64,000 nt of DNA from Burkholderia contaminans (GCF_029633825.1 NZ_CP090640.1:496001-560000); one strand, 5' to 3'; numbered from the stretch's first letter, positions 36,210 to 47,044 are shown. Notes: generated from the letters alone by a model not told the origin. Numbers and translations are program-made.

Positions 36210-37145
36210 ATGACCACACTCGCCGCCGCCCCCGTGCGCCGCGCGCTCGACACGCGCGCCGTCGGCCTGATGCTGCTGCTGTGCGCGATCTGGGGCTTCC
36301 AGCAGGTCGCGATCAAGAGCACGAACGCCGCGATTGCACCGATGTTCCAGGCCGGGCTGCGCTCGGTGATCGCGGCGGTGCTGCTGTGGGGCTGGGCCCG
36401 CTCGCGCGGTACGCCGCTGTTCCAGGCGGACGGCACGTTCGGCGCGGGCCTCGCGGCCGGGGCGCTGTTCGCCGGCGAATTCATCTGCGTGTTCTTCGGG
36501 CTGACGCTGACGAGCGCGTCGCACATGGCTATCTTCCTGTACACGGCACCGTGCTTCACCGCGCTCGGCCTGCATCTGTTCGCACCGGGCGAACGGCTGC
36601 AGCGCACGCAGTGGGCCGGCGTCGGCCTGGCATTCGCCGGCATCGCGCTCGCCTTCGCGGACGGCTTCCTGAAACCGCGCGCGCCCGGCGCATCGGTACT
36701 GGCCGGGCTGGCCGGCGACGCGCTCGGGATCCTGGGCGGCGCGATGTGGGCCGCGACGACGGTCGTCGTGCGCTCGACGGCGCTCGCGCGTGCGAGCGCA
36801 AGCAAGACGCTGTTCTACCAGCTCGCGGTGTCGGCGGTCGTGCTGGTCGCGCTCGCCGCGCTGCTCGGGCAGATGTCGTTCGCGCGCATCACGCCGCTGG
36901 CCGTCGCGAGCCTCGCGTACCAGTCGGTGATCGTCGCGTTCGTCAGCTACCTGTCGTGGTTCTGGCTGCTGACACGCTACAGCGCGTCGCGGCTGTCGGT
37001 CTTCACGTTCCTGTCGCCGCTGTTCGGCGTCGCGTTCGGTGTGCTGCTGCTCGGCGAATCGGTCGGCTGGCGCTTCATGTCCGCGGCTGCACTCGTGCTG
37101 ACCGGCATCGCGCTCGTCAACGCGCCGCCGCGCCGACGGGCATGA
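36210..37145 (+). CDS. EamA/DMT-family transporter
   Basis: A 311-residue inner membrane protein with ten hydrophobic segments arranged as two EamA repeats (about 18-150 and 170-305). The repeat ends carry the typical LGESVGWRFMSAAALVLTGI. Members export amino acids, nucleobases or other metabolites; the substrate here is unknown. GGAGG lies 6 nt before ATG 36210. G+C returns to the genome norm at this gene. Convergent with rsmA, sharing a bidirectional terminator. Confidence 0.88.
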   Translation: MTTLAAAPVRRALDTRAVGLMLLLCAIWGFQQVAIKSTNAAIAPMFQAGLRSVIAAVLLWGWARSRGTPLFQADGTFGAGLAAGALFAGEFICVFFGLTLTSASHMAIFLYTAPCFTALGLHLFAPGERLQRTQWAGVGLAFAGIALAFADGFLKPRAPGASVLAGLAGDALGILGGAMWAATTVVVRSTALARASASKTLFYQLAVSAVVLVALAALLGQMSFARITPLAVASLAYQSVIVAFVSYLSWFWLLTRYSASRLSVFTFLSPLFGVAFGVLLLGESVGWRFMSAAALVLTGIALVNAPPRRRA

Positions 37146-37177
37146 CGACCCGACGCAGCACGCGCGCGCCCATGCAA

Positions 37178-37210
37178 TAAAAAGGCTGCCTCGCAAGGCA
37201 GCCTCTTGTT
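37178..37210. terminator. Bidirectional terminator between the EamA gene and rsmA
   Basis: AGGCTGCCT (37183-37191) pairs perfectly with AGGCAGCCT (37196-37204) across a CGCA loop. On the minus strand TTTTTATT follows, a good tail for rsmA. On the plus strand CTTGTT follows. Confidence 0.85.
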
Positions 37211-37239
37211 CCCATCCGGTCCGGCTCGCGTAACCGGCC

Positions 37240-38067
37240 TCAACCGGCCTTGCGCACCGCCGCGAGCGCCTGCGCGACGCCGACGTATTCCGCCACGCTC
37301 ACATCCTCCGCACGGCGCGCGAGATCGAAGCCGAGCGCGTCGAAATCGATCGTCTCGCGGTAGTCGCCGAGCGTATTGCGCAGCATCTTGCGGCGCTGCG
37401 AGAACGCAGCGGTGACGATTTCGCCGAGCAACACCGGATCGACGTCCGGCAGTTCGTGCGGCTCGTACGGAATCATCCGGACGATCGCCGAATCGACCTT
37501 CGGCGGCGGCTGGAACGATTCCGGCGGCACGTCGAGCATCTTCTCCATCACGTAGCGGTACTGCAGCATCACCGACAACCGCGAAAACGCCTTCGTGCCC
37601 GGCTCCGCGACCATCCGTTCGACGACTTCGTTCTGCAGCATGAAATGCTGGTCGATGACCGCATCGGCGAACGTCATCAGGTGGAACAGCAGCGGGCTGG
37701 AGATGTTGTACGGCAGGTTGCCGACGATCCGCAGCGACGGCTTGTCGCCGGGCGCCGCGAGCGACCGAAAGTCGAATGCGAGCGCGTCGCCCGCGTGCAG
37801 TTCGAGCAGCGCACCGAAGCGTTGCTGCAGGCGCCCGATCAGGTCGCGGTCGAGCTCGACCGCATGCAGCGGCGAGTCGGGCGTCGCAAGGCGCTCGATC
37901 AGCGGCTCGGTCAGCGCGCCGAGCCCGGGGCCGATCTCGACCATGCGCTGGCCGCGCGCGGGGCCGATCGTCGAGACGATCGAGTCGATCACGCCGTGAT
38001 CGACGAGGAAGTTCTGCCCGAAGCGCTTGCGCGCGAAATGGCCTTGGTGCTGTCTGCTGTTCGACAT
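37240..38067 (-). CDS. rsmA: 16S rRNA (adenine(1518)-N(6)/adenine(1519)-N(6))-dimethyltransferase
   Basis: A 275-residue SAM-dependent methyltransferase (KsgA) that dimethylates two adjacent adenosines near the 3' end of 16S rRNA. The N-terminal [10 protein letters not shown], the SAM-binding EIGPGLG (44-50) and the catalytic NLPY (117-120) are all present, and the length fits. It is the last gene of lptD-surA-pdxA-rsmA, 49 bp after pdxA. Loss of the family gives kasugamycin resistance. Confidence 0.96.
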   Translation of the reverse strand: MSNSRQHQGHFARKRFGQNFLVDHGVIDSIVSTIGPARGQRMVEIGPGLGALTEPLIERLATPDSPLHAVELDRDLIGRLQQRFGALLELHAGDALAFDFRSLAAPGDKPSLRIVGNLPYNISSPLLFHLMTFADAVIDQHFMLQNEVVERMVAEPGTKAFSRLSVMLQYRYVMEKMLDVPPESFQPPPKVDSAIVRMIPYEPHELPDVDPVLLGEIVTAAFSQRRKMLRNTLGDYRETIDFDALGFDLARRAEDVSVAEYVGVAQALAAVRKAG

Positions 38068-38116
38068 CGACTGAGTAAAACGAAAAATACGACGAATGAG
38101 GTAAAGCCGGCCCGCG

Positions 38117-39106
38117 TCAGGCCGTACGGCGATGGCGCGCCATCGTGACGGCCGTGTCGAGTGCGGCGATCATGCTGCCCGGATCCGCGCGGCCCGTGCC
38201 GGCCAGATCGAGTGCCGTGCCATGATCGACCGACGTGCGGATGATCGGCAGCCCGAGCGTCACGTTGATGCCCTCGCCGAACGTCGCATACTTCAGCACG
38301 GGCAGCCCCTGGTCATGGAACATCGCGAGCACGCAATCGGCGTCCGCGAGATGGCGCGGCTGGAACAGCGTGTCGGCCGGATACGGGCCGCGCGCGTCGA
38401 TGCCCTGCGCGTTCGCGCGGGCCAGCGCCGGCGCGATCACGTCGATCTCCTCGCGGCCGAGATAACCGTTCTCGCCTGCGTGCGGGTTCAGGCCCGTCAC
38501 GAGAATGCGCGGCGCGGCCAGACCGAAGTCGCGCCGCAGGTCGCGATCGATGATCGCGAGTGTCTCGACGAGCCCGTCGATCGTGAGTGCGGCCGATACG
38601 TCCTTCAGCGGCAGGTGCGTGGTCGCGAGCGCGACGCGCAGCGGCTTGTGGCCGGTACCGGCCAGCATCATCACGACACGCGGCGTGTGCGTGCGCTCCG
38701 CCAGGTATTCGGTATGGCCGGTGAACGGCACGCCCGCATCGTTGATGGTGCTCTTCTGCAGCGGCGCGGTGACGATCGCGTCGTACCGGCCTGCCAGCGC
38801 TCCGTCGATTGCGGCGTCAAGCAACCCGAGCACGTACGGGCCGTTCACGGCGTCCAGCTTGCCCGCCTGCACGGGCACGGCGAGCGCGTGATGCGCGACC
38901 GACACCGGCCCGCTGCCGGCCAGCGTGGCCCGGTCGGCGCCGACGGCCGCCGCACGCGCGTCGAGCAGCGCCGCATCGCCGAGCACGGTGAAATGCGCAT
39001 CGGGCCAGCGCTGCGCGGCATCACGCAGCGCCTGCACGGTCAACTCCGGGCCGACCCCCGCGGGTTCGCCAGTCGTGATCGCGATCTGCAGCGCGGGTTT
39101 GGTCAT
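38117..39106 (-). CDS. pdxA: 4-hydroxythreonine-4-phosphate dehydrogenase
   Basis: A 329-residue NAD(P)-dependent enzyme of pyridoxal phosphate synthesis. It oxidises 4-phosphohydroxy-L-threonine. The three metal-binding histidines known from E. coli align with His164, His209 and His264. The opening [12 protein letters not shown] and the [12 protein letters not shown] loop are family signatures. It sits 11 bp after surA and before rsmA, the order conserved in many Proteobacteria. Confidence 0.95.
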   Translation of the reverse strand: MTKPALQIAITTGEPAGVGPELTVQALRDAAQRWPDAHFTVLGDAALLDARAAAVGADRATLAGSGPVSVAHHALAVPVQAGKLDAVNGPYVLGLLDAAIDGALAGRYDAIVTAPLQKSTINDAGVPFTGHTEYLAERTHTPRVVMMLAGTGHKPLRVALATTHLPLKDVSAALTIDGLVETLAIIDRDLRRDFGLAAPRILVTGLNPHAGENGYLGREEIDVIAPALARANAQGIDARGPYPADTLFQPRHLADADCVLAMFHDQGLPVLKYATFGEGINVTLGLPIIRTSVDHGTALDLAGTGRADPGSMIAALDTAVTMARHRRTA

Positions 39107-39117
39107 CCGGGGCTCGC

Positions 39118-40476
39118 TCAGTTCGCCGGGCCGACGCCGCCGATCTTGTACTGCACGTACGACGAATCGCGCAGCTCGCGCAGCCAGTCGGCATACGCCT
39201 GCTCGGCCTTGCGCTGGCCGATCGCCTGACGCGCGATATCCATCTGCTGCTGCACCGAGCCTTCCGCTTCGCGGCGGCTCAGCACCTGGATCAGGTGATA
39301 GCCGTACTCGGTACGGATCGGCTGGCTGATCTGGCCGTCCTGCAGGTTGTTCATCGCGCGCTCGAATTCCGGCACGGTCTCGCCCGGGCTAATCCAGCCG
39401 AGATCGCCGCCTTGCGACGCCGAACCGTCCTGCGAGTAGGTGCGCGCGAACTTCGCGAAATCGCCGCCGGCCTCGACCTGGTTGCGGATGTCGGCCAGTT
39501 GCTGGCGCGCCTGGCCTTCCGACTTGCCTTCGCCCACGCGCAGCAGGATGTGGCGCACGTGCGTCTGGACGATCTTCGGTGCGGCGGCAGTCGCGCCCTG
39601 GCTCTGGCGGCGATCGACGAGACGCACGATCTCGAAGCCGTCCGGCACGCGGATCAGCGTCGGGTTGACCTGGCCCGGGCGCAGCTTCGATGCGGCGTCG
39701 ACGACGTCGGCCGGCAGCGCGCTCGGCGCCTTGAAACCAAGGTCGCCGCCCTTCTTCGCGTCGTTCGCTTCCGAATTGTTCTTCGCGAGCTTCTCGAAAT
39801 CGGCGCCCGACTTCGCCTGCTGCAGCAACGCGTCAGCCTTCTTCTGCGCGGCTTCGATGTCGGCCTGCGGTGCGTTGGTCGGCGCCTTGATGAAGATGTG
39901 CTGGAAGCGCAGGTCCTGCTGTTGCGCCGCGTTCGGCCCGCGCTGGCTCGCGATGTAGTTCGCGACCTCGGCGTCCGACACGGTGATCTTGCCGTCGACT
40001 TCGCGCTCGCGCAGCTTCGACAGCATCAATTCGGTACGCGCGTCGCTCGTGAAGATGCTCCAGGGCACGCCCTGCGCCTCGAGACGCGCGCGGTACTGCT
40101 CGAGCGTCATGCCGTTCGCCTGCGCGAGGCGCTGCAGCGTGGCCTGCACGGTCGCGTCGTCGATGCGGATCCCGTCGTCCTTGGCCTTCTGCACCTGGAT
40201 ACGCTCGAGCACCATCTGGTTCAGCACCTGCGCGCGCAACTGGTCGGTCGGCGGCACGGGTGCGTTCTGCTGCTGCAGCCGGCGCGCGATCAGGCCGGCA
40301 CGCTGGTCGAGTTCGCGGCCCGTGATCACGTCGTTGTTGACGACCGCGACGACTTCGTCGGCGAGCTGCGCACCTTGCGAACCGAGCGCCTGCGCCGCGG
40401 CCGGCGCGGCGGCGAGCAGCGCGGAGGCCGCAGCGAGGCTGGACACGACTGCCGCGAAACGAAGGGTTTTCTTCAT
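39118..40476 (-). CDS. surA: Periplasmic chaperone and peptidyl-prolyl isomerase SurA
   Basis: A 452-residue periplasmic chaperone that helps outer membrane proteins, including LptD, to fold. The signal peptide ends near AAPAAAQA (about residue 29). The SurA N-terminal domain follows ([20 protein letters not shown]). Two parvulin domains cover about 180-285 and 300-405 (THVRHILL, then [17 protein letters not shown]). I give ATG 40476; the GTG at 40482, with GGAG 5 nt upstream, is an equally likely start and adds two residues. 51 bp downstream of lptD. Confidence 0.95.
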   Translation of the reverse strand: MKKTLRFAAVVSSLAAASALLAAAPAAAQALGSQGAQLADEVVAVVNNDVITGRELDQRAGLIARRLQQQNAPVPPTDQLRAQVLNQMVLERIQVQKAKDDGIRIDDATVQATLQRLAQANGMTLEQYRARLEAQGVPWSIFTSDARTELMLSKLREREVDGKITVSDAEVANYIASQRGPNAAQQQDLRFQHIFIKAPTNAPQADIEAAQKKADALLQQAKSGADFEKLAKNNSEANDAKKGGDLGFKAPSALPADVVDAASKLRPGQVNPTLIRVPDGFEIVRLVDRRQSQGATAAAPKIVQTHVRHILLRVGEGKSEGQARQQLADIRNQVEAGGDFAKFARTYSQDGSASQGGDLGWISPGETVPEFERAMNNLQDGQISQPIRTEYGYHLIQVLSRREAEGSVQQQMDIARQAIGQRKAEQAYADWLRELRDSSYVQYKIGGVGPAN

Positions 40477-40527
40477 TGCCACTGGAACTCCATTGAAATC
40501 GTGCTGACCGGTGCAGACAAGCCGGCG

Positions 40528-42888
40528 TTACTCGTAGTTGCTGAAGCGGGACATCGGCGGCGGCGGCGGCGGCAGCGGCGTGTAGCCCGGCACCCCGGCG
40601 CGGAATGCGGACACGAGGCCGTTGTCGACGGTCGACAGGCCCTTGAGCGTCAGCTGCATCATGAATCGCGTCGACGAGTTCTGCTGTCCCGACGAATTGA
40701 TGCCGTTCGCGGCCCGCTGCACCCCGACCCCGAGCGCCCAGCAATCCGCGTCGTATTGTAAGCCGACCAGACCGTCGACCACGCGATCGCCGGCCAGGTC
40801 ATAGTTGAAGCGGCCGATCGCATACAGGCGGCGCGTGAGCGGCCATTGCGCGGACACCAGGAACTGGTTGATCGGCTGGTTGTCGAGCGTGGTGTTCGAT
40901 CGCGTGTAGCGGTAGCCGACGTTGATCACGCGGCGCTCGCCCGGGCTGTAGCCGAAACCGACGCTCGACTTCACGAGCTGGTTGTTGTTCTGGTTGTACT
41001 GGAACGCCGTCTCCGACATGAAGCCCGAGCCGAGCTTCAGCGCGGCGCCGACGATCAGGTCCGAGTGGCGCGCCAGCACGGCGCTCTGCCCGGGCGTCAG
41101 CGTGACGCGCTGATCGGCGAAGTAGTACTGCTGCGCGATCACGAAACGCGCACGCTCGTCGCCGGTGCGCGGGTCGATGAAGCGTGACGTGAGCCCGGCT
41201 GTGATCCGGTTCGCGTCGGCGATCCGGTCGTTGCCGACGAACGTGTTCGGCTGGTAGATCTCCGCGAGGCCGAAGTCCGACTCCGCGGTGTCGAACAGCG
41301 GCGCATTCGACTGGTCGCGATACGGCGTGTACACGTAGTACAGGCGCGGCTCGAGGGTCTGGATGAAGTCCTGGCCGAACAGGCGTACCGAGCGGTCGAA
41401 GATCAGGCCCGAATCGAAGCTCACGGTCGGGATCGACTCGGTGAAGCGCTTCGGATTGTTCGGCGTGCTCGACGACAGGTAGTTCAGGTCGTACGACGCG
41501 AAGTGGTACTGGACCTTCGGCACGACGAAGTAGCCCGGGCCGTACACGCCGTACGCGATGTACGGGTTGAAGACGATCCGGTCACCCTGGGCTGCATCGG
41601 CGGTCGTGATACGGAACCGCGAATAGTCGGCTTCCGCGCCGAAGTCGAAGCCGCCGACGTTGTACTTCGTGTACTTCACGTTCAACTGCGGCTCGCGGCT
41701 GTAGGGCGCGATCGACGGCGGCAGCGTCTGCCAGTGCTGGTAGCGCGCGAGCACCGACCACGGGCCGTTGTTGTACGTGAGACCCGCTTCCTGCTGGTAC
41801 AGCGTCTGCGTCCCGTTGATGAACTGGTTCGCCGACCCGAGGTCTTCGGGATACGTGTTGTCCGAGACCTTGTTGTAGTAGACATAGCCGCCGAAGCCAC
41901 CGCCGAAATTCTGCTGGTGCTGCCAGTAGATCGCGTAGCGGTTGCGGTGCGCGAGCCGGTCATCCGGCAGGTAGTTGGCCGTAAACGTGCCCGAATACGA
42001 CGGCGACAGGTAGCGGAACGTCGCCTCGGTCATCACGCCGCGCCGCGAGATGATGCGCGGCGTGAGCGTCAGATCGCGGTTCGGCGCGATGTTGAAGTAG
42101 TACGGCAGCGACAGTTCGAACCCGTTGCTCGAGTTCATTGCGAACGTCGGCGGCAGCAGGCCGCTGCGCCGCTCGCCCGACAGCGGGAACGTCATCCACG
42201 GGCTCGCAAAGATCGGCACGCCCTGGAAGAACAGCACGCCGTTGCGTGCGCTGCCTTCGTCGGCGCCCGTATCGAAGTCGAAGCGGCTGCCCTTGATGTA
42301 CCACGCGGGGTTCGTCGAGCACTGGCACGCGGTGTAGGTGCCGTTGATGAACACCGAGCGCTCGTTGTCGACCATGTCGACGCGTTCCGCGCTGCCCGAG
42401 CCGCCCGTCATGTTGAAGTGATACTTCGGCGCCGTCATGAAGCCCTGGTTCGCCTCGATCTTCAGGTGCGCCTCGGGGCCGGCGAACGACGTGCCGGAGT
42501 TGTTGATCCTGACCTGGCCGTACGCATCGGCCATGTCGGTATCCTGATCGTAGTGGATCGCGTCGGCCTTCACGATGGCGTCGCCGCGCCGGAGCTCTGC
42601 CGAACCCTTTGCAGCGAGATCCTGCTCGGCCGTGCCGCTCGTGTGGTCGGCGATCACGAAGGCGGCCGGCTTCGCGCCGTCCTTCAGCGGATGATCCTCG
42701 AGCTGGGGCGCGAGACGCAGATCCCACGGCGAGTCGAGCGGCTGCGGCTGCGCGGCCGCGCCCGACAGCTGCGCGTACGACACGGCCGGCACGAGGCCGG
42801 GCACGGCCAGGAGTGCGAGCGCGAGCCGCCGTTTGCGCGGCGCCCCGTCACCGGGGAAAACATTCGGGAATAGCGGTTTGGGCGGCAT
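40528..42888 (-). CDS. lptD: LPS-assembly protein LptD
   Basis: A 786-residue outer membrane beta-barrel that inserts lipopolysaccharide at the cell surface together with LptE. After the signal peptide (cleavage near SYAQ, about residue 39) comes the OstA-like jellyroll domain (about 80-230; [17 protein letters not shown]). The LptD barrel follows to the end. Cysteines in TACQC are placed for the disulfides needed for maturation. A run of seven prolines lies near the C-terminus (PLPPPPPPP), just before the final SRFSNYE; this is unusual so near the last strand. First gene of the lptD-surA-pdxA-rsmA operon. Confidence 0.95.
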   Translation of the reverse strand: MPPKPLFPNVFPGDGAPRKRRLALALLAVPGLVPAVSYAQLSGAAAQPQPLDSPWDLRLAPQLEDHPLKDGAKPAAFVIADHTSGTAEQDLAAKGSAELRRGDAIVKADAIHYDQDTDMADAYGQVRINNSGTSFAGPEAHLKIEANQGFMTAPKYHFNMTGGSGSAERVDMVDNERSVFINGTYTACQCSTNPAWYIKGSRFDFDTGADEGSARNGVLFFQGVPIFASPWMTFPLSGERRSGLLPPTFAMNSSNGFELSLPYYFNIAPNRDLTLTPRIISRRGVMTEATFRYLSPSYSGTFTANYLPDDRLAHRNRYAIYWQHQQNFGGGFGGYVYYNKVSDNTYPEDLGSANQFINGTQTLYQQEAGLTYNNGPWSVLARYQHWQTLPPSIAPYSREPQLNVKYTKYNVGGFDFGAEADYSRFRITTADAAQGDRIVFNPYIAYGVYGPGYFVVPKVQYHFASYDLNYLSSSTPNNPKRFTESIPTVSFDSGLIFDRSVRLFGQDFIQTLEPRLYYVYTPYRDQSNAPLFDTAESDFGLAEIYQPNTFVGNDRIADANRITAGLTSRFIDPRTGDERARFVIAQQYYFADQRVTLTPGQSAVLARHSDLIVGAALKLGSGFMSETAFQYNQNNNQLVKSSVGFGYSPGERRVINVGYRYTRSNTTLDNQPINQFLVSAQWPLTRRLYAIGRFNYDLAGDRVVDGLVGLQYDADCWALGVGVQRAANGINSSGQQNSSTRFMMQLTLKGLSTVDNGLVSAFRAGVPGYTPLPPPPPPMSRFSNYE

Positions 42889-43073
42889 CTATCGTTTGGC
42901 GAATCGCCCCTTGTCAACCGCGCCGTCGCGGCACATTCGCACGCGGCGGGCCGCACCGTCGCACCGCGACTGCGGCTGAGCGCAAACCGGGGAGGCGTTC
43001 GGGCGACCGCGCGACAGGCGGCGGACCTGCACGGCGGAAAGCTGACGCGGGGCGCGTCAAAAAAGTCGTGGGG

Positions 43074-43079
43074 TATTAT
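43074..43079 (+). promoter_or_regulatory. Candidate -10 element of amgK-murU
   Basis: TATTAT, 32 bp before the amgK start, in the divergent gap with lptD (42889-43111). No good -35 at the usual distance. Confidence 0.4.
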
Positions 43080-43111
43080 ATGGCAAGACGTTCCCCCCTC
43101 CTCCGAGTTTC

Positions 43112-44161
43112 ATGACGCCCCCATCCGCCGCATCCCAGCCCGACGCCCGCCTCGAAGCGCTCACCGCGTGGCTGCGCCCGCTCGCCGAACGCCATGCGCT
43201 CGACCTGTCGACCCTCGCACCCGCCTCGTCGGACGCCAGTTTCCGCCGCTATTTCCGGGTCGCGTCGGCCACGAGCGCCGGCGGCACGCTGATCGCCGTC
43301 GACGCGCCGCCGCCCGAAAAGTGCCGTGAATTCGTCCAGGTCGCGCAACTGCTCGCCGCGGCCGGCGACCACGTGCCGGACGTGCTGGCCCACGATTTCG
43401 ACGCGGGCTTCATGCTCGTGACCGATCTCGGCCGCACGTCGTACATCTCGGTGCTCGACCCGGCCGACCCGGCCGCCGCGAAACCGTTGATGCGCGCGGC
43501 GCTCGACGCGCTGATCCGCTTCCAGCTCACGTCGAAGCCCGACGTGCTGCCGCCGTTCGACGAGGCATTCCTGCGCCGCGAGATGGAGCTGATGCCCGAA
43601 TGGTTCGTCGGCCGCCACCTCGGCAAGCCCGTCACCGACGCGATGCGCGGCACGCTCGACCGCACCTTCGCGCTGCTGGTCGCCAGCGCGCACGCGCAGC
43701 CGCAAGGGTTCATGCTGCGCGACTTCATGCCGCGCAACCTGATGGTGTGCGAGCCGAATCCGGGCATCCTCGATTTCCAGGACGCCGTCTACGGGCCGCT
43801 GACGTACGACGTCGTGTCGCTGCTGCGCGACGCGTTCATCAGCTGGGACGAGGAGTTCGAACTCGACTGCTTCGCGTACTACTGGGAAAAGGCGAAAAAG
43901 GCCGGCCTGCCGGTCGCCCCCGATTTCGGCGAGTTCTACCGCCAGCTCGAATGGATGGGGCTGCAGCGCCACATCAAGGTGCTCGGCCTGTTCGCGCGCA
44001 TCAATTACCGCGACGGCAAGCCGCACTACCTGAACGACCTGCCGCGCTTCATCGCGTATGCGCGCAAGGTCGCGCTGCGCTATCGCCCGCTCGCGCCGTT
44101 CGCGAAGCTGCTCGACGAGCTCGAGGGCAATGCGCCGGCCGACGTAGGCTATACGTTCTGA
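43112..44161 (+). CDS. amgK: Anomeric N-acetylmuramate/N-acetylglucosamine kinase
   Basis: A 349-residue APH-family kinase that phosphorylates free MurNAc/GlcNAc at C1 for peptidoglycan recycling. The catalytic loop reads MLRDFMPRNLMV: the Asp and the Asn are kept, but the usual His before Arg-Asp is Leu. The metal-binding DFQDAVYGPLTYDVVSLLRD follows. Its neighbour is murU, 22 bp downstream, and the pair is divergent from lptD, as in Pseudomonas. This supports the call strongly. Confidence 0.92.
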   Translation: MTPPSAASQPDARLEALTAWLRPLAERHALDLSTLAPASSDASFRRYFRVASATSAGGTLIAVDAPPPEKCREFVQVAQLLAAAGDHVPDVLAHDFDAGFMLVTDLGRTSYISVLDPADPAAAKPLMRAALDALIRFQLTSKPDVLPPFDEAFLRREMELMPEWFVGRHLGKPVTDAMRGTLDRTFALLVASAHAQPQGFMLRDFMPRNLMVCEPNPGILDFQDAVYGPLTYDVVSLLRDAFISWDEEFELDCFAYYWEKAKKAGLPVAPDFGEFYRQLEWMGLQRHIKVLGLFARINYRDGKPHYLNDLPRFIAYARKVALRYRPLAPFAKLLDELEGNAPADVGYTF

Positions 44162-44183
44162 CCGCTCTCACACCCAGTCGAAC

Positions 44184-44903
44184 ATGAGCACTACCCTGAC
44201 CACGGCGATGATCTTCGCCGCCGGGCGCGGCGAACGGATGCGCCCGCTCACAGACACCCGCCCGAAGCCGCTGCTCGAAGCGGGCGGCAAGCCGCTGATC
44301 GTGTGGCAGATCGAGGCGCTCGCGCGCGCGGGCATCGACACGATCGTGATCAACCACGCGTGGCTCGGCGAACAGATCGAGGCCGCGCTGGGCGACGGTT
44401 CGCGCTGGGGCGTGCGGCTCGCGTATTCGGCCGAAGGCGAAGCGCTGGAAACCGCGGGCGGCATCGCGCAGGCGTTGCCGCTGCTCGAGCGCGACGGGCA
44501 GCCGACGGTGTTCGCAGCCGTCAGCGGCGATGTGTACTGCGCATTCGACTACCGGACGCTCGCGCCGCACGCCGCACGGATGGCCGCGCTCGACGCACCG
44601 GCGATGCACCTCGTGATGGTGCCGAACCCGCCATTCCACCCGGCCGGCGACTTCGCGCTCAGCGACGACGGCCGCCTTGCGCTCGACGGCGCCGCGCGCT
44701 TCACGTTCGGCAACATCGGCCTGTACGACACACGGATGTTCCGCGATCTTGCACCCGGTACGCGGCGCGCGCTGACGCCGTACTATCGAGCGACGATCGA
44801 GGCCGGCCGCGCGAGCGGCGAACTATACGAAGGGATCTGGGAGAACGTCGGTACGCCCGCGCAGCTCGGCGAGCTGGATGAGCGGCTGCGCGCTGCGGAG
44901 TGA
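44184..44903 (+). CDS. murU: N-acetylmuramate alpha-1-phosphate uridylyltransferase
   Basis: A 239-residue nucleotidyltransferase that makes UDP-MurNAc from MurNAc-1-phosphate, bypassing de novo synthesis and the fosfomycin target MurA. The N-terminal AAGRGERMRPLTDTRPKP is the nucleotide-binding signature; SGDVYCAFDY carries the metal-binding Asp. The C-terminal YEGIWENVGTPAQL is typical of MurU. Second gene of amgK-murU; convergent with the ABC exporter gene. Confidence 0.93.
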   Translation: MSTTLTTAMIFAAGRGERMRPLTDTRPKPLLEAGGKPLIVWQIEALARAGIDTIVINHAWLGEQIEAALGDGSRWGVRLAYSAEGEALETAGGIAQALPLLERDGQPTVFAAVSGDVYCAFDYRTLAPHAARMAALDAPAMHLVMVPNPPFHPAGDFALSDDGRLALDGAARFTFGNIGLYDTRMFRDLAPGTRRALTPYYRATIEAGRASGELYEGIWENVGTPAQLGELDERLRAAE

Positions 44904-45090
44904 CTGGCCGTCGGGCTGATTGATCAGCTGGCCGGTTAGCTGACTGGTTGGCAAGCTAGCTGACGGCGAACTGGCCGCGTTGGTCTTGCTGATCTGCAGG
45001 TCCGGTCCGGCGCCTGCCGGCCCACCATGCCGGCCCGGCTCCCGCCCATCGCGCAGGCCCTTTCCTGCGCCCCACGCGCCGCACCGCCGC
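44904..45090. repeat. Degenerate AGCTG-rich repeat patch between convergent genes
   Basis: From about 44910 to 44970 the motif AGCTG/GCTGA recurs several times with CTGG words between (AGCTGGCCGG, AGCTGACTGG, AGCTGACGG). This looks like a decayed short tandem repeat. No gene is seen, and no clean terminator. Confidence 0.4.
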
Positions 45091-46998
45091 TCACGCAGCC
45101 TCGGCCTCTTCCCCGCCCGCCGCCGCGCGCTGCTGCTGCAGCGCCCACATCTGCGCATACAACCCGTCGGCGCGCACGAGTTCGTCGTGCGTGCCGCGCT
45201 CGACGATCCGCCCGTGGTCCATCACCAGGATCTGCTGCGCGTGCACGACCGTCGACAGACGGTGCGCGATCACGAGGGTCGTGCGATGCCGCGCGATCTG
45301 GTCGAGTTCGTGCTGGATCGCGCGCTCCGAGCGCGAATCGAGCGCCGACGTCGCTTCGTCGAACAGCAGCACCGGCGGGTTCTTCAACAGCGTGCGCGCG
45401 ATCGCGACGCGCTGCTTCTCGCCACCCGACAGCTTCAGCCCGCGCTCGCCGACCGGCGTGTCATAACCCTTCGGCAAACTTTCGATGAAATCGTGGATGT
45501 GCGCGGCGCGCGCGGCCGCGATCACCTCGTCGCGGGTCGCGGTCGGCCGGCCGTACGCGATGTTGTAGTAGATCGAGTCGTTGAACAGCACGGTGTCCTG
45601 CGGCACGATCCCGATCGATGCACGCAGCGAGTCCTGCGTGACGTCGCGGATGTCCTGGCCGTCGATCCGGATCGCCCCGCCCGCCTGCCGGTCGAGATCG
45701 TAGAAGCGGAACAGCAGCCGCGACAGCGTCGACTTCCCGGAGCCGCTGTGGCCGACCACCGCGGTCGTCGTGCCCGCGTCGATCGTGAGCGACACGTCGT
45801 GCAGGATCTGCCGCGCCGGCTCGTACGCGAAATTCACGTGCTCGAAGCGCACCTGCGCGCCGGCGACCGCAAGCGGCCGCGCATCGGGCAGGTCGGCCAC
45901 TTCCTTCGCGGCCGACAGCAGCCCGAACATGCGATCCATGTCGGTGAGGCTCTGCTTCAGCTCGCGATAGACGACACCGAGAAAGTTCAGCGGGATGTAC
46001 AGCTGCAGCATGAACGTGTTGATCAGCACCAGATCGCCGAGCGTCAGCTTGCCCGCGAGCACGCCCTGCGTCGCGCGCCACAGGATGAACACGAGCCCCG
46101 TGCCGATGATCGCCTGCTGGCCGAAGTTCAGCACCGACAGCGAGTTCTGCGAACGGATCGCGGCTTTCCGGTAGCGCTTCAGGTTCTCGTCGTAGCGCTG
46201 CGCTTCCCACTCCTCGTTGCCGAAGTACTTGACCGTCTCGTAGTTGATCAGCGAATCGATCGCCCGCGAGTTCGCGCGCGAATCGAGTTCGTTCATCGTG
46301 CGGCGGAAATGCGTGCGCCAGTTGGTGACCTTCACCGTGAACACGATGTACGTGACCAGCGCGGCGAACGTCACGTACGCGTAATAGGCCTCGTACTTGA
46401 CCACGAAGAAGCCGAGCACGAGCCCGACCTCGACGAGCGTCGGCAGGATGCTGTATAGCGAATACGAAATCAGCTGCTGGATGCCGCGCGTGCCGCGCTC
46501 GATGTCGCGCGACATGCCGCCGGTCTGGCGCTCCAGGTGAAACCGCAGCGACAGCCCGTGCAGGTGCCGGAACACCTGCAGCGCGAGCTGGCGCACCGCA
46601 CTCTCGGTGACCTTCGAGAACAGGATCTCGCGCAGCTCGGTAAAGAGCGACGTCGACAGCCGCACGAGCGCATACGCGACGACCAGCAACCCCACGCCGC
46701 CCGCGAGCACGATGCCGGCCGACTGTTCGGCGCGGCCGATCGCGGTGATCTGCTGGACGTAGGACAGGTGGTCGACGATGCGCTTCATCACGACCGGCAC
46801 GCCGAGGTTCGCGACCTTCGCACCGATCAGGCAGCCGAGCGCGAGCGCGACGCGCCATTTGTAGGTGGTCAGGTACGGCAGCAGCGACCGGATGGTTTGC
46901 CAGTCGTTGCGGGGCCCGGTCGAAGCCGGCGCGGGCTCGCCGGAAGCAGGAAATCGGCGCATGGGGGAAGGATCGGCGGCGGTGCCGGGCGCGTGCAT
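45091..46998 (-). CDS. ATM1-type ABC exporter (fused membrane and ATPase domains)
   Basis: A 635-residue half-transporter. Six membrane helices (about 45-340) precede the ATPase domain. Walker A GHSGSGKST is at 416-424, the signature LSGGEKQ at 521-527 and Walker B VLLFDEATS at 541-549. NYETVKYFGNE (252-262) is a hallmark of ATM1/HMT1 proteins, which export glutathione-linked or metal-thiol compounds. The soluble end is Ala/Gln/Glu-rich. Start 46998 or, nearly as likely, ATG 46962 (MRRFPASG). Divergent from the thioesterase gene, with an inverted repeat between them. Confidence 0.9.
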   Translation of the reverse strand: MHAPGTAADPSPMRRFPASGEPAPASTGPRNDWQTIRSLLPYLTTYKWRVALALGCLIGAKVANLGVPVVMKRIVDHLSYVQQITAIGRAEQSAGIVLAGGVGLLVVAYALVRLSTSLFTELREILFSKVTESAVRQLALQVFRHLHGLSLRFHLERQTGGMSRDIERGTRGIQQLISYSLYSILPTLVEVGLVLGFFVVKYEAYYAYVTFAALVTYIVFTVKVTNWRTHFRRTMNELDSRANSRAIDSLINYETVKYFGNEEWEAQRYDENLKRYRKAAIRSQNSLSVLNFGQQAIIGTGLVFILWRATQGVLAGKLTLGDLVLINTFMLQLYIPLNFLGVVYRELKQSLTDMDRMFGLLSAAKEVADLPDARPLAVAGAQVRFEHVNFAYEPARQILHDVSLTIDAGTTTAVVGHSGSGKSTLSRLLFRFYDLDRQAGGAIRIDGQDIRDVTQDSLRASIGIVPQDTVLFNDSIYYNIAYGRPTATRDEVIAAARAAHIHDFIESLPKGYDTPVGERGLKLSGGEKQRVAIARTLLKNPPVLLFDEATSALDSRSERAIQHELDQIARHRTTLVIAHRLSTVVHAQQILVMDHGRIVERGTHDELVRADGLYAQMWALQQQRAAAGGEEAEAA

Positions 46999-47024
46999 CG
47001 GCGGCCGGCTCGCTCACTTTCTCG

Positions 47025-47044
47025 TACAATTTGTGAACGTTGTA
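47025..47044. promoter_or_regulatory. Inverted repeat TACAA-N10-TTGTA in a divergent promoter region
   Basis: TACAA (47025-47029) and TTGTA (47040-47044) flank an AT-rich core in the 138-bp gap between the ABC exporter and the thioesterase. It also overlaps possible -10 elements (TACAAT, TATTGT). It may be an operator for one or both genes. Confidence 0.35.
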
